Positions 10,960 through 20,976 of a stretch of 64,000 nt of DNA are shown here, in pieces. The position numbers were made by a program, and so were the translations under genes. Source of the DNA: Prorocentrum cordatum. Its lineage: Eukaryota > Sar > Dinophyceae > Prorocentrales > Prorocentraceae. Every line of letters begins with the position of its first letter. Within the stretch, counting starts at the first letter, position 1. The DNA lies in NCBI GenBank assembly GCA_963575745.1, contig CAUYUJ010017790.1, positions 87,001 to 151,000 on the forward strand, read 5' to 3'. The notes under the pieces are model-generated. The model had not been told where the DNA came from. It did not search any database and saw only the letters and a program-made list of their open reading frames with translations.

Positions 10960-12550
10960 GGCGCCTCAGCCGGGCTGGCTGCCTGAGGCAGTGCCCCGGA
11001 GCTCGCGCCCTCCTGGCGCGCAGGCGCCCTGTCAGCAGCCTCCAGCTGGCGAGCCGCCGCTCCGAAGACTCGGGGGCAAGCTCCGGGTCGTTCGCCATGG
11101 CCTGCTGGATGCGCTCACGGCACTCCGAGCTGTGGGCCTTGGCTGGTGCGTTGGCGCGGGCCGCTAGGCAGCCCGGGCGCCCGTCTGTGAAACCGTGCTT
11201 GGCCAGCTCCACGTTCCTGCGAACGTACACGTTCCGAGGTTCAGCTGGAACCTGCTCTGGCACAACCCTCGGCTGCTGTGCAGCGGGATCGACAGGGGGT
11301 TCGTCAATGACCGTCGGGATGCGAACGTTCTCTGGCTTGTCCGGGGTCGGCATCCATGGCGCGCCCCTGATCGAAAGCAACAGGGCTGCATCAGCCCGCT
11401 GACTCGGCGGCCTCCTCCTGATGGACCGCGCATGTACGACCCTGCCGTCGTAGCCGACGAGCATCTCGCTCGACTTCTCGATGACGCCCAGGAAGACTCC
11501 AATCTTCCAGCGCTCCTCGAACTTGGTGTCGCGCCTCGCACTCGGGAGGAACACGATGATCTCACCGAAAGGCGGCAGCACCTTGCGGAAGGCCATGCCC
11601 TTGTGCCTCTCGCGCGGCGTCCGTCCATCGGCGCCGATCTTGCCGCGATTGATACACCCTGCAGCGTGAGCAACCAGCCAAGTCAACACTGGATGGTCGT
11701 TCGGGATGTCTGTGCCGTGCAGCAGGGACAGGGCGACTCGCAGAGACCGTGATGCGCCCTTGACCTCCCTCACTGCAACCTCTGCCAGGCCGTTGCTGGC
11801 GCTGTCGTAGGCCGGCGCCTCCTCGGGCAGTACCTCGAACTTCAGATTCCTGAGGCGGATCGTCGCCTCTCGCTTGAGCGTCACCAAGGCACCCTCACCA
11901 TCAGACTTGTAAACGATATTCGGGCGGCCGGTCGCCTCCACCTGGCAGAGGGCGCGGACCACGTTGCACTCATGCTGGATGCCCTTGGACGGGAGGACGT
12001 CGGCGCTGACCCGCGAGGTGGCTGAGCCGATGCCGACGAGGATGGGGAGCACGGACTGGCCCGACTCCACCTCCTCCCGCTTCACGAGGCATCCGTAGTC
12101 AACTGCAAACGTAGGTACGGCATGCGCTCTCCCAGGAGCGCCCGCTGGGTGACCATCGGCGCGCCCACGCCCAGCCAAGCAGCAGTCGCACCAGTCTCTG
12201 AAGGGTGCGTGACCTGCTGCTTCGCGTTGCTCGATCTCAGCCTGGGTAGGTTCCTTCGGCCCCCGTCGTGCTCGCACTGGAGCGGGCTGAGATTCGTGGC
12301 GCTCCTCGGCGTCACCCTCGAGCTCGATTGTACTTCCAACTCCGTCGCCCCCTGCCACGGCAGCTCCACCTGGCGGGACAGGATCACCTGCGGCTGCGCC
12401 GAGGTGACTCTCGATGGTCGCAACTTGTCCATCATCAACTCCATGAGGTACCACTCCTGTCTCAGAAGCGACGCCATGCAGCGCAGGAGGTCCCACTGCT
12501 GGCGCCATCATGGCCGGTCTTACGGCAGCGCCTGCCGCCCGAAAGGGCAC
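10960..12550 (-). CDS. pol: copia Pol: integrase
   Basis: The integrase core is clear. A zinc-binding-like segment (GHAPFRDWCDCCLAGRG) precedes the DDE triad: Asp in FAVDYGCL, Asp in YKSDGEGAL, Glu in SNGLAEVAVREVKG. A C-terminal segment with the copia-typical FGEIIVFLPSARR and RWKIGVFLGV follows. The open frame continues to 10508, but downstream of about 11000 it is an Arg-rich, out-of-frame extension because the homologous protein continues in the RT frame. It is entered from the protease frame near 12530 by a -1-type frame change. It catalyses insertion of the element cDNA, consistent with the 5-bp CCGTC duplication. Confidence 0.9.
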
Positions 12551-13140
12551 AGACGCTTCTTATCCCGTGGCTTGCTGCAGCCACGGCAATCCTCGACCGA
12601 GCAGAGCGGCAGCTCCCTCACGAGGGTCTGGGACATCTGGCTCACCTCCTTCGCTGGCACGATGCTCACGTCCAGGTCCCAGGTGCGCTGCCTCCGCGTG
12701 AAGCGGACGGTCTTGCCACTCTCGATGTGGACAGCGTGGCTGATGTCGTTGCCGTGCTGGTCCTGCTCGAAGACCACGCGGTGGCCGCTCTTCACGAGGC
12801 CGAAGACCGAGAGCAGCGGCCGCCTGACGCCCGTGACACGGGCCCTGATGCCACGCAGCGCACCACCGGTCTGCACCATGAGCTTGCGCTGGCCCTCGTC
12901 TGGGATCGGCTCGCCCGTCGCACTGAGGTACTGCGCTCCCGACGGCCTCTCCGCGATCGGGTAGTCGGTCCCCGGCGCGCGCGGGATCGCCGCGACCGCC
13001 GCGCCTGAGTCGATCCCGAAGCGCACCGTCTCACAGCTCGAGGACATGGCCGACAGGTCGAGCGCCGCCAGGAAGAGGCCACCCAAGCCCTCGGGAGGCT
13101 CAGGCTCGCCCATCTCGCCAAGGGCCAGACTTCTTGGCGA
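12520..13140 (-). CDS. pol: copia Pol: aspartic protease
   Basis: The retroviral-type aspartic protease motif is visible as FGIDSGAAVAAIP (DSG catalytic triad), followed by LSVFGLVKSGHRVVF, which resembles the second half of copia proteases. A short basic, cysteine-containing tail (CSVEDCRGCSKPRDKKRLC) ends at the stop at 12520. The same frame is open upstream to 13518, but there it runs out of frame across the Gag zinc knuckles, so the functional protein is expected to begin after a frame change near 13110-13140. The role is processing of the Gag-Pol polyprotein. Confidence 0.85.
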   Translation of the reverse strand, partial: SPRSLALGEMGEPEPPEGLGGLFLAALDLSAMSSSCETVRFGIDSGAAVAAIPRAPGTDYPIAERPSGAQYLSATGEPIPDEGQRKLMVQTGGALRGIRARVTGVRRPLLSVFGLVKSGHRVVFEQDQHGNDISHAVHIESGKTVRFTRRQRTWDLDVSIVPAKEVSQMSQTLVRELPLCSVEDCRGCSKPRDKKRLCPFGRQALP

Positions 13141-14246
13141 CCGGGCAGTCCTTGGCCAGATGCGCTGTCGAACCACAAATCCAGCATGGCTTCGGCTTCG
13201 GTCCGTCACCAACCTTGGCTTCACCCTCGCCTCTGCCACGACCTCGACCTCCACCGCCCTTCGGCGGTGCCTTGCCTGACGCAGCCGTCGTATTCCACCA
13301 GCAGTCTCGCTTCCAGTGACCTGTCTTGCCACAGATCGGGCACGGCTTGGTCGGCAGGTCGTCGGCGCCCTTGCCTTTGCCGGCCTTGCCGTTCCTGCCC
13401 TTGCCGTTGCAGCCCTTGCCGTTCTTGCCACCCTTGAAGCCGAGAGCTGCCAGCTGTCGCGCCAGGGAGTCGATGTCCATCGGGGTCGGGCCTGTGCCAG
13501 TACCCGCCGTCGTCGCAATCTGGGCCCGCCTGAAGTTCTCGACCTCGGCCTCCACGAGCTCCCAGGTGTTCAGCCGCTGGCTGTTGAGGAGCAGGTGGTG
13601 GTGCAGCGGGCCCTCCTTGAGCGAGCGGACCAGGATGCCTATCTTGATATAATCGGGAAACTCTGCACTCACAGCCTGCTCGTAGCGCTTGACATTCCTG
13701 TCGAACGCGATCAGCTTCGAGGGGACGTCGCCCTCGAAGTCCCACGAGAGCAGCTCCTGAAGGAGCCCTGCTGCCCGGGTGCGGCTCTGAGGCTCGTGGA
13801 AGGTGACCAGGGTCCTCCACGCCTCCAGCCCCTCGTTCACTCCTGCACTGACAATGCGGTCTAACGAGAGCCCTTTGTTCAGCATGACCAACATATAGTA
13901 GAGCTGGCTGCTGGGGCGCACCTGGTCGTCGGGCAGCGTCGCGTTCAGCACTGGCGTGTCGGCATGCCCAGCCCTGTCCATGGCATCCTTCAAGGCTGGC
14001 TCGCACGCGCTGGCATAGGCTCGGAAAACCGTACTCCAGTCACGCCAGGTCCCAGGCTCGCCGTTGAAGTCACTAGGCTTGCCGAGGACCCGTGTGTCAA
14101 TCAATATGTTTGTCTCCTGCGGCGGGCCACCAGGCTGGGCTGCTCGCTGCTGCTGCTCTTGACCTCGGGCCTCCTGAGCCATAGCCTCTGCCGCCTGCAC
14201 TCTGGCCTCGGCGGACTCTGCCTGGGCTGCCAGCCGCTGGACGACT

Positions 14247-14277
<31 letters not shown>

Positions 14278-14314
14278 GCGCCTGCTCGAGCTGCGCGAAC
14301 CTGGCCTCGTCCAT
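13100..14314 (-). CDS. gag: copia Gag nucleocapsid polyprotein
   Basis: 404 codons. A Gln-rich coiled-coil N-terminus (residues 10-70, QAQQQQQQQVVQRLAAQAES) is followed by a capsid-like region with the copia Gag signature GTWRDWSTVFRAYA and LLSWDFEGD. Two CCHC zinc knuckles with canonical 2-4-4 spacing follow (CPICGKTGHWKRDC and CWICGSTAHLAKDC), separated by a Gly/Arg linker. The frame stops at 13100 just after the second knuckle, and protease continues in the +1 frame. An upstream open frame begins with an ATG inside the primer-binding site (14573) and reaches 14097 in another phase, so the authentic start could be upstream with a further frame change. Confidence 0.92.
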
Positions 14315-14560
14315 ACTCGTCGTTGACCTCGCGGCCGCGAGCCTTGATGGCCTCGAGAGCCTCGCCCTCGCAGTGCCACCTGGTACGGCGCAGCGCCAGT
14401 CGCAGCAGGTCCGTCACGATGATCGCCCAGCTCTCGAGCGGCGATCCGAGGACTAGCTTCCAACCAGTCTCGTCTGCGGCTCCTGTGGCCGCGCTGGCGT
14501 CCGTCACAGACGCTGCGGAGAAATGCGCAGCGGTATCGCAGGCAGGCCAACCAACCTTGC

Positions 14561-14572
14561 TCCGCGCTACCA
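14561..14572 (-). promoter_or_regulatory. Primer-binding site, initiator-tRNA type
   Basis: The minus strand reads TGGTAGCGCGGA immediately after the 5' LTR. Its first nine bases, TGGTAGCGC, equal the yeast Ty1 site that binds initiator tRNA-Met. Use of initiator tRNA-Met here is inferred. Confidence 0.75.
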
Positions 14573-14665
14573 TGATATACGGTATGTCCGTTTCTCAGCT
14601 TGAGTAAGATATGGCAATGGTAACAATAAACGTCACGGCATGCATATCCGAGAGCTACCCGATCA
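14573..14665 (-). repeat. 5' LTR of the copia element, 93 bp
   Basis: The plus strand starts TGATATACGGTATGTCC and ends CTACCCGATCA. It differs from the left LTR at four positions (about 96% identity). Transcription should start in this copy and proceed leftward. Confidence 0.95.
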
Positions 14666-14670
14666 CCGTC
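14666..14670. repeat. Target-site duplication CCGTC (right)
   Basis: Identical to 7980-7984 and immediately adjacent to the 5' LTR. Confidence 0.9.
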
Positions 14671-16679
14671 TGTCTGTGCCCACAAAGGAGGCCCATGCGC
14701 CTCTAACCAGAGGCGAACGGGTTACAGGCTCTCGACGCTTGTGAAGCCTAGGCCCACCCTGCACAGTTTGGGAGAGCGTGTGCCTCCTCCTCCGCTCGCG
14801 CCGCCACAAAGATAAGCTGGTCGCTCGGCGGTGCCCGTGGCCAAAAACAAATCGGTATTGCTCCTCCGCTGATGGAGCCTCGACATCTGTCCAGGCCTTG
14901 GAGAGCCATCATCGAAATCGAAAGGATTCGAATTGGTCGTGCTGGCTGAAGGCTTCACGAGAGTATATGTATGAATGCCGGTGGGCACGAATATCGCGAT
15001 TGTGCGGGCATAGCAAGCACCGGTGCAGAGGAATCTCCAGGTGTCTTTCGCCATGCTGTGGACAAGGCGGACGCAATTAGAACTCGTCGTTGTCGATGTC
15101 GAATACTGCCTGGGTCCATGTCCCCCCGTGCCGCCACAGCGAGCAACGTCTCTGACCACTGAACTCCTCTGGGGGCCTCTCCAATTCGACGCAAAATGCA
15201 ATAATAATCTCCGTTGATACCACCTGCCCTTCCTACCCACAGTAATGACTGGCCGCCTGCTCCCACGAGCTCGACAACACTGACCGAGAAACGTATGCTG
15301 AAGATTGCTGAAGGGCTCTCGACCTGTCAACAAAGTGCCTGGGAATGCCAATCGATATGCTCGCACATGATCCCGCCTCTGAGCAGCAGCGAACACGAAG
15401 GAATAACTGGAGCCCAATTATACTGCCAGAGCGTGGTTAACGCGGTGCTGACTGGCCCACGGATGTGGCAAACACTTTCAGCACACGTGATGGCCGCCAT
15501 TGTCCGCACAACTACACCCCATGTCATGTTGACTGCAGCGTGACCCTCGGCTGGAGGTCCATAGCCGAAGCCGCTCACTCAAACATCTCAGGCGCGTGAT
15601 GTCCAGAATGTGCAACGTTCTGGCCAGCCACCTTCTTGCCCAATGTGACTGTGGCTGTGCCCTGCCGACTAGAGCGTGCCCATCTTGAAATACATGGATG
15701 CCGTCGACTTGCTCTGACTATTATCCTTCGCCGCGTGGCCCAATCGAAGCGGCGCCCTGCAGCAAGATCGACTCCCAAGTACGACGTTTGAGAAATTGGC
15801 CGCAAGTGGTGTCCTGGTCGTCGCCGCGAGGCCGAGACAATGGCCTGTGCCTGGCGACGCTTGGCTGCGATCAGCACACTCTTGCTGGCAGTCGACGGGT
15901 TCTCTTCCGCCAAGAAACATTACGTGGGCCATTCTGCAGTGCGCAAAGCGTGCCGAGCCGACCGCTGACACACCCACGCCGTGGATCCAGATCCCAGCGT
16001 GCAGGCCTGGACTCGCTGCTGCTAGGCGTCGGAGAACACGATGAGCCAGTCGCGTCGAGGAGGCCCTAGGTGATGGACCTAGGTGGTCGGAACGGGCAGG
16101 ACGGCGACCCGAGGTGTGTCATCACGCGCGGTGCCGTGCAGAGCTGGACCTCTAGGCACAGGACCACTGGGGGGAAGTCGAACTTCAGCGCTGCAGTTAC
16201 CAGGCATGCCCAAGTCACAGCATCGTAAAAAAAGATTCAACGTGGGTGGGGGGGGAGTCGTCGGACGCAGGCAGGCATGACGCTGGGCGTGCTCTGTCTG
16301 AACTCTGACTGTGGCAAAGGACGAAAATATGAGAGGAGACGCGCCTCTCAGGCCTCGGCGAAGAGGCCTGCGAAGCGGAGAAGACCTCTGGGGGCGGTCG
16401 CGGGGGGGGAGAGAGGGAGGGGGGCGGGGGAGAGAGGGGGGGCAAGCTAGGCGCGTTCGCGCCATGTCTGACATCCTATCCTATCCCTCCCTCCCATCCC
16501 GTCCACTTGCGCTGATTTGTCCCCTATCCGCTGACGCATGTCATGGTCGACCTGGAACTCCAAAAAACGGCCCCATCGTGTGCGCAGTCGACGAAAAGGG
16601 GAGCTGCGTGCAGGGAGAGGGGAACGGGGGGGGCGATCACGGCGGCGGTGAGGACGACTGGGCGAGCCCAGACCCCCGA
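14671..16679. other. Mostly unique DNA, no gene recognised
   Basis: Mixed-composition sequence. Open frames of 100-230 codons exist (for example 14722-15417 on the minus strand) but none has a recognisable domain. A GGGGA-rich purine stretch lies at about 16398-16445. Confidence 0.4.
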
Positions 16680-16683
16680 CGCC

Positions 16684-16809
16684 ATGATGTTTTCATGACG
16701 CGACCCCCAGAGGTCCGGACCTATTCGCCGGGACCGGTTTTTCATCCTGAGTTGTTTTTTGACGGCCCCGAGGGCCGGTAAGGGCCCCCAGAGGCGGAAA
16801 ATATATATA

Positions 16810-16849
<40 letters not shown>

Positions 16850-16880
16850 TCCGTCGTGATTTTTTCATGACTCGAGGGGG
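16684..16880. repeat. Dispersed short repeat with AT and poly-A tract
   Basis: A TGATGTTTTCATGACGCGA-like motif at 16684-16702 recurs as TGATTTTTTCATGACTCGA at 16857-16875. Between them lies unique sequence ending in GGGCCCCCAGAGGC, an AT run and a long A run (about 16813-16847). A related block at 31667-31710 has the same GGGCCCCCAGAGGC, then CCGTCCTGG and TTTTGTCACGACGCG, without the A run. So the A run may be a microsatellite grown inside a dispersed repeat, or a retroposon tail between target duplications. Confidence 0.55.
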
Positions 16881-17085
16881 TCTGGGGAGGGTGACGGCCT
16901 CTCTGCTCCCCGGCGCCTCGCCTCCCGTTCTCGCCTCGGCGCGCGTGCGGGACCCGCTGCTGCGCCGCGCCCCGCTGCCCCCCCGTGTGCGGAGGAGGGC
17001 GCCGGCGGCCTGCTTGCTGCGCGGCCTGCCCGCCGCCTCCACCCTCCGCCCGGGCCGTCGCTCGCACGGCCATGCCGTGCGCGTT

Positions 17086-17189
17086 TTGTCGGTCTCGTGC
17101 GTGGCTCTCTCGCCAGATGATCAAGGATGCTCCTCGATTCGATGGTCCTCGCCGAGGAAAAAACGCACACGTCCGAGCGATGCCGAGTC
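17086..17189 (+). repeat. Dispersed repeat family 1, copy 1
   Basis: About 100 bp strongly similar to 52786-52883 in the same orientation. It includes TCGTGCGTGG, GATGCTCCTCGA, TGGTCCTCGCCGA and CGTCCGAGCGATGCCGAG. No coding domain is seen. Confidence 0.8.
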
Positions 17190-17199
17190 CGCCCCTGGC

Positions 17200-17746
17200 T
17201 CCGGGTGCTCCGGGGGCGGGCCCGCGGAGAGGGCCCCGGGCGCGCCTCCCTCTGGACCGGGCCCTGGACGGGCCGAGCCCTGCGCGAGGGCGCGCCCTCC
17301 CCTGGACGGGCCCTGGAAGCGCCGAGCTCGGCCCCACGCAAGAGGGGCCTCTGGCGCGCGGCTTTTGGGGGGGGGGCCACACACAAGCGCGCAGGACGCT
17401 GCTGCCGCCTCGCGTTCGGCGATCGGCCCCTCGCAGGCTCTCGCCCGGGCCCCTGAAGCTGCGCATCCCTGGAGCCTCCGGGCGCTCTCGGCCTTGCCGC
17501 GCACTGCGACGAGCGGCGCCCGCGGGGCGGACGGCGCAGGCGCCGACGGCGCCAACGACGGCGGCCCTGGCGGGCGGCGACGACGGCCAGCGGCCGCATC
17601 GGCGAGCGCCTCGGCCCCGATCGGCCGAAGCGACCGCCCGGCGCCTCTCGGCTCTGTTGTGGGGCCCTGGCCCTTTGTCAGTACAGACACCGACGCGGCA
17701 GAGAGCGCATCACTCTGCTTCGTGGCGTGCAGCACGCTGCGCCTGG
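17200..17746. other. GC-rich DNA without recognised gene
   Basis: Very GC-rich sequence open in several frames on both strands because stops are rare. It has no recognisable domain. It includes the truncated TCG-TIR relic listed separately. Confidence 0.4.
17333..17445 (+). repeat. Degenerate left half of the TCG-TIR element family
   Basis: ACGCAAGAG, then CTCTGGCGCGCGGCTTTTGG, and further on CGGCGATCGG match the left ends of the elements at 32531 and 51590. No matching right terminus is found, so this is a truncated relic. Confidence 0.55.
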
Positions 17747-17990
17747 CTTCACACACACACACACACACACATGCACACACACACACACGCACACACACAC
17801 ACACACGCACACACACACACATACGCACACACGCACACACACACGCACACACACACACACACACCCATACGCACACACACACACGCATACGCGCACACAC
17901 ACACACATGCACACACACACACACATGCACGCACACACACACACACACACACACACCCATACGCACACACGCACACACACACACACACCC
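17747..17990. repeat. CA/GT dinucleotide array
   Basis: About 245 bp of ACAC with occasional GC, AT and CC interruptions. It is open in all phases as Thr/His or Cys/Val. Confidence 0.97.
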
Positions 17991-18170
17991 TACACCGACG
18001 GTCGGGGCGCGCACGATGGCCTCTGTGCAGCCGGTGCATGGCCGCAAGAGCGCGGGTCGAGAATATGAGCCCCCTCTCCGGAGGCCCAAGGCCCCACGCA
18101 GATACCCCAAACATGGAGAGCACTCCGAGGTGGCCAGCCCAACACACGAAGAGCAGAAGGGTTCCCATCG

Positions 18171-18340
18171 GTCGGAAGAAGTAGGTAGAAGCATGAAGCA
18201 GGAAGGTGTTGAAAGTTGATTGGGTTCCGCCCGCCCCCTGAAGAGGACGGAAAAGGTGAAGCCACTCGATCACTGAAGCAGGAAGGCGCTTAAAGTAAAT
18301 CGACATCTGGGACTCCAAGAATACCTCCTTTCAACTGCAT
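18171..18340 (+). repeat. Dispersed repeat family 2, copy 1
   Basis: This segment (GTCGGAAGAAGTAGGTAGAA, GATTGGGTTCCGCCCGCC, CTGAAGCAGGAAGGCGCT) aligns over its length with 58338-58513 in the same orientation. The unit contains an internal partial duplication (GAAGCAGGAAGG twice). The GGA array at 18368 begins right after it. Confidence 0.8.
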
Positions 18341-18367
18341 GGTTTCCCCCTGGGACGTAGGCGACCC

Positions 18368-18482
18368 GAGGAGGAGGAGGAGGAGGAGGAGGAGGAGGAG
18401 GAGGAGGAGGGGGAGGTGGAGGAGGTGGAGGCAGAGGAGGGGGAGGGAGGAGGTGGAGGACGAGGAGGAGGAGGAGGAGGCC
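18368..18482. repeat. GGA array
   Basis: GGA triplets with GGT and GGGG interruptions. Confidence 0.9.
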
Positions 18483-19113
18483 GGGTCGCCTGAGCACTTC
18501 GGAGAAACCCTCCACTTTCAACGGACGATGGGTACCCCTCCCAAAAAGCCAGGGTTCCTCTCCACCCTCGGGCCAGTTGCGTGTCCGAGGCCGTGCCTCC
18601 TTCGCGGGCCGAGGCCCGTACCGGGGCCTGGCGCCGCACACGATGGCAGGAGGGGTGGGGGCTGGAGCACCAGGTCGGGGGATGTCCTTCTGCAGGCGCA
18701 TCTGGGATGAGAAAGTCAACACAGTCAAACAGATTCAAAAGCAGTCCAAGACTACAGTCGTGGCGTGGACCTAAGGAACCCTAACTAGGGAACAAGGCCC
18801 CTTTTGTCCATCAGTTAACCTTCGACTTCCTGTCGAAAACACAAGGAAAGCCTGAGGCAAGCCGTGAAACACTTAAGGAACGCGGAGCCCCTCCCCAACG
18901 AAAAGGGCTCCTTCTTCAGGGCCCCGACTGTGGTCGGAAAGTCGCCCCCGGACTGCCTGTTTATGTCTGGACATTCCTCCTGTGGAGCACACGCGCGCGC
19001 GCAAACGGTCAAGGCGCGTGCGCGCTGCGCGCGCGCGCCTCCGCAGCGATGGGGCCCTCTCCCGAGATTCGCAGAGCTTGCGGCGAGCTGGCGCCGAGGA
19101 GTGGGCCTTGTAA
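18483..19113. other. Unique DNA, no gene recognised
   Basis: Mixed sequence with a GCGC-alternating patch near 18988-19040. No domain is seen on either strand. Confidence 0.4.
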
Positions 19114-19261
19114 GGGGCCACATGCGAACCCTACCCCTACCCCCCACGATTTCTGAGGGGGAGAGTGGGGTTCACTTCGTTGGGGAGCTCCCGAGCGAAG
19201 TGAACCCCACCGTCCCCCTCAGAAATCGCGGGGGGTAGGGGTAGGGTTCGCATGTGGCCCC
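19114..19261. repeat. 148-bp near-perfect palindrome
   Basis: The left arm 19114-19179 and right arm 19196-19261 are inverted copies, 63 of 66 positions identical. The 16-bp centre contains GGGAGCTCCC, itself palindromic, so the whole block is almost a perfect inverted repeat. The arms contain the C-rich string AACCCTACCCCTACCC. No clear target duplication flanks it. Confidence 0.95.
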
Positions 19262-19344
19262 CTACCTTGGTGGCAGCGCGCCAAGCACGCCGCACCCCCG
19301 CGGCGCTGAGGGGCGAGCACCTAACCTGGCGAGCAGGCTGAAGC

Positions 19345-20274
19345 TGAGGATGGGGTTGAGGATAATGATGACGATGATGATTATGATGATGATAATGATG
19401 ATGATGACGATGATTGTGATGATAATGATGATGATGCTGATGATGATGCTGCTGATGATGATGATGATGATGATGAAGATGGGAGTGATGACGATTACAA
19501 TGATTGAGACGATGACGACGATGCGGCTGATGGTGATGATGGTGCTGATGATGATGAGGACGAGGAGGAGGAGGAGGAGGAGGAGGAGGATGATGATGAT
19601 GGTGGTGGTAGTGATGATGACGATAATGATGATCATGACGATGACGATGACGATGACGATGAGGAGGAGGAGGAGGAGGAGGAGGAGGAGGAGGAGGAGG
19701 AGGTGGGCGAGGAGGAGGAGGACGAAGACGATGAGGACAAGGAGGAGGAAGAGGCAGCGGGGGAAGAGCAGGAAGCCGACGAGGAGGCGGGCGAGCAGGA
19801 GCGAGGCGGGCGTCCCGCCCCGACCGCGCCCCACCGCGAGCGAGGGCGCCGTGAGCCACGCCCGCGCCGCGAGCGCTCGAGCCGGCGCAGCCGAGGTCGC
19901 GCTCCGACAACAACGGCGACGACGACGACGACGGGCGACGGGCGACGGGCGACGGGCGACGACGACGACGACACGACGACAACGACGACGGCGACGGCCA
20001 CGACGACGAAGGCGACGACGACGACGCGACGACCTCCGCGGCCTCCTCGCGCTCCGCGGTCTCCGCAGCCTCCTCGCCCTCGTCTCCGACCTTCTCCCGC
20101 CTCGCCTGCCTGATATCGCCCTCGCCACCAAACTTCTCGCCGCCCATACTTCTTCTCCTCCAACTCTTCCTGTTCCTCCGCACTCTCTTCCGCCTTCTGT
20201 TTGTCTTCCTCCTCTTCCTCATGATCATGATCAGGGTCATGATCACGATCATCATCATGATCATCATGATCATT

Positions 20275-20344
<70 letters not shown>

Positions 20345-20449
20345 CAATCATCCACATCACAATCATCAGCTGCAACATCAGAATCATCATCATCATCCTG
20401 CTCCTCGTCCTCCTCCGCCTCCGTCTCATCATCATCGTCATCGTCATCG

Positions 20450-20530
<81 letters not shown>

Positions 20531-20680
20531 CCATCGTCATCAGCATCCGCATCACCGTCACCATCAACATCACCATCATGATCGTCATCGTCCTCGTCCT
20601 CATCCTCCTCTTCCTCCTCCTCATCCTGATTATCCTCCTCCTCCTCCTCCTCCTCAGCATCATCATCAACATCATCAGTT
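19345..20680. repeat. Composite GAT/GGA - GAC - ATC array, mirrored
   Basis: The plus strand changes from GAT triplets (19345-19620) to GGA (19665-19800), through a GC-rich middle with CGA/GAC runs (about 19905-20035), to CCT and then ATC triplets (20220-20660). The outer GAT and ATC blocks are complementary, so the cluster could fold back on itself. The long open frames here (up to 582 codons) are repeat translations. Confidence 0.9.
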
Positions 20681-20976
20681 GAGGTGCGCGTCCACGCTTG
20701 AGGCCACGCAAGCGGCTCCAGTCGGATCGGACTCCCCGATCTGCTTGTCCTATCCCATGGCTACCATCACCTGCATCATCGTCCTCAGTATCCGCCTCCT
20801 CGCAATCTACATCCGCCGCACACGAATCCTGTTCATGCCTTCGACTCGCTGAAGGAAATCCAATGCCGCTGCACATCTGTGGCATGCAACATACCTTCTG
20901 CGGTTCTGCTGTTCCTGCTCATACGCTTAGTCATGCTTGTTGCCCTGGTGTTGTTCCTGCTGTTTGTCCCACCCTC

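Larger units (their letters stand above)
7980..14670 (-). mobile_element. Structurally complete Ty1/copia LTR retrotransposon with target duplication
   Basis: The element proper is 7985-14665 (6,681 bp) and is transcribed from the minus strand. Both ends carry 93-bp LTRs starting TG and ending CA, differing at four positions. They are flanked by the identical pentamer CCGTC (7980-7984 and 14666-14670). A primer-binding site follows the 5' LTR and a purine tract precedes the 3' LTR. Coding order is Gag, protease, integrase, RT, RNase H, which is the copia order. The proteins are spread over three frames with three frame changes, and the RT active box is altered, so the copy is probably inactive or needs frameshifting. 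LTR divergence of about 4% suggests a moderately recent insertion, by inference. Confidence 0.96.

Noticed and set aside
17678-18194. Cys/Val-rich or Thr/His-rich frames
   Set aside because: Translation of the CA dinucleotide array.
19131-19147. Interstitial telomere repeat (CCCTACCCCTACCC)
   Set aside because: Only two to three irregular units within the palindrome arms; it does not match a regular TTTAGGG array.
19137-20885. 582-codon minus-strand open frame with Met/Asp/His/Pro runs
   Set aside because: It follows the GAT/GAC/ATC arrays exactly and is open in several phases on both strands; it is a microsatellite translation, not a gene.
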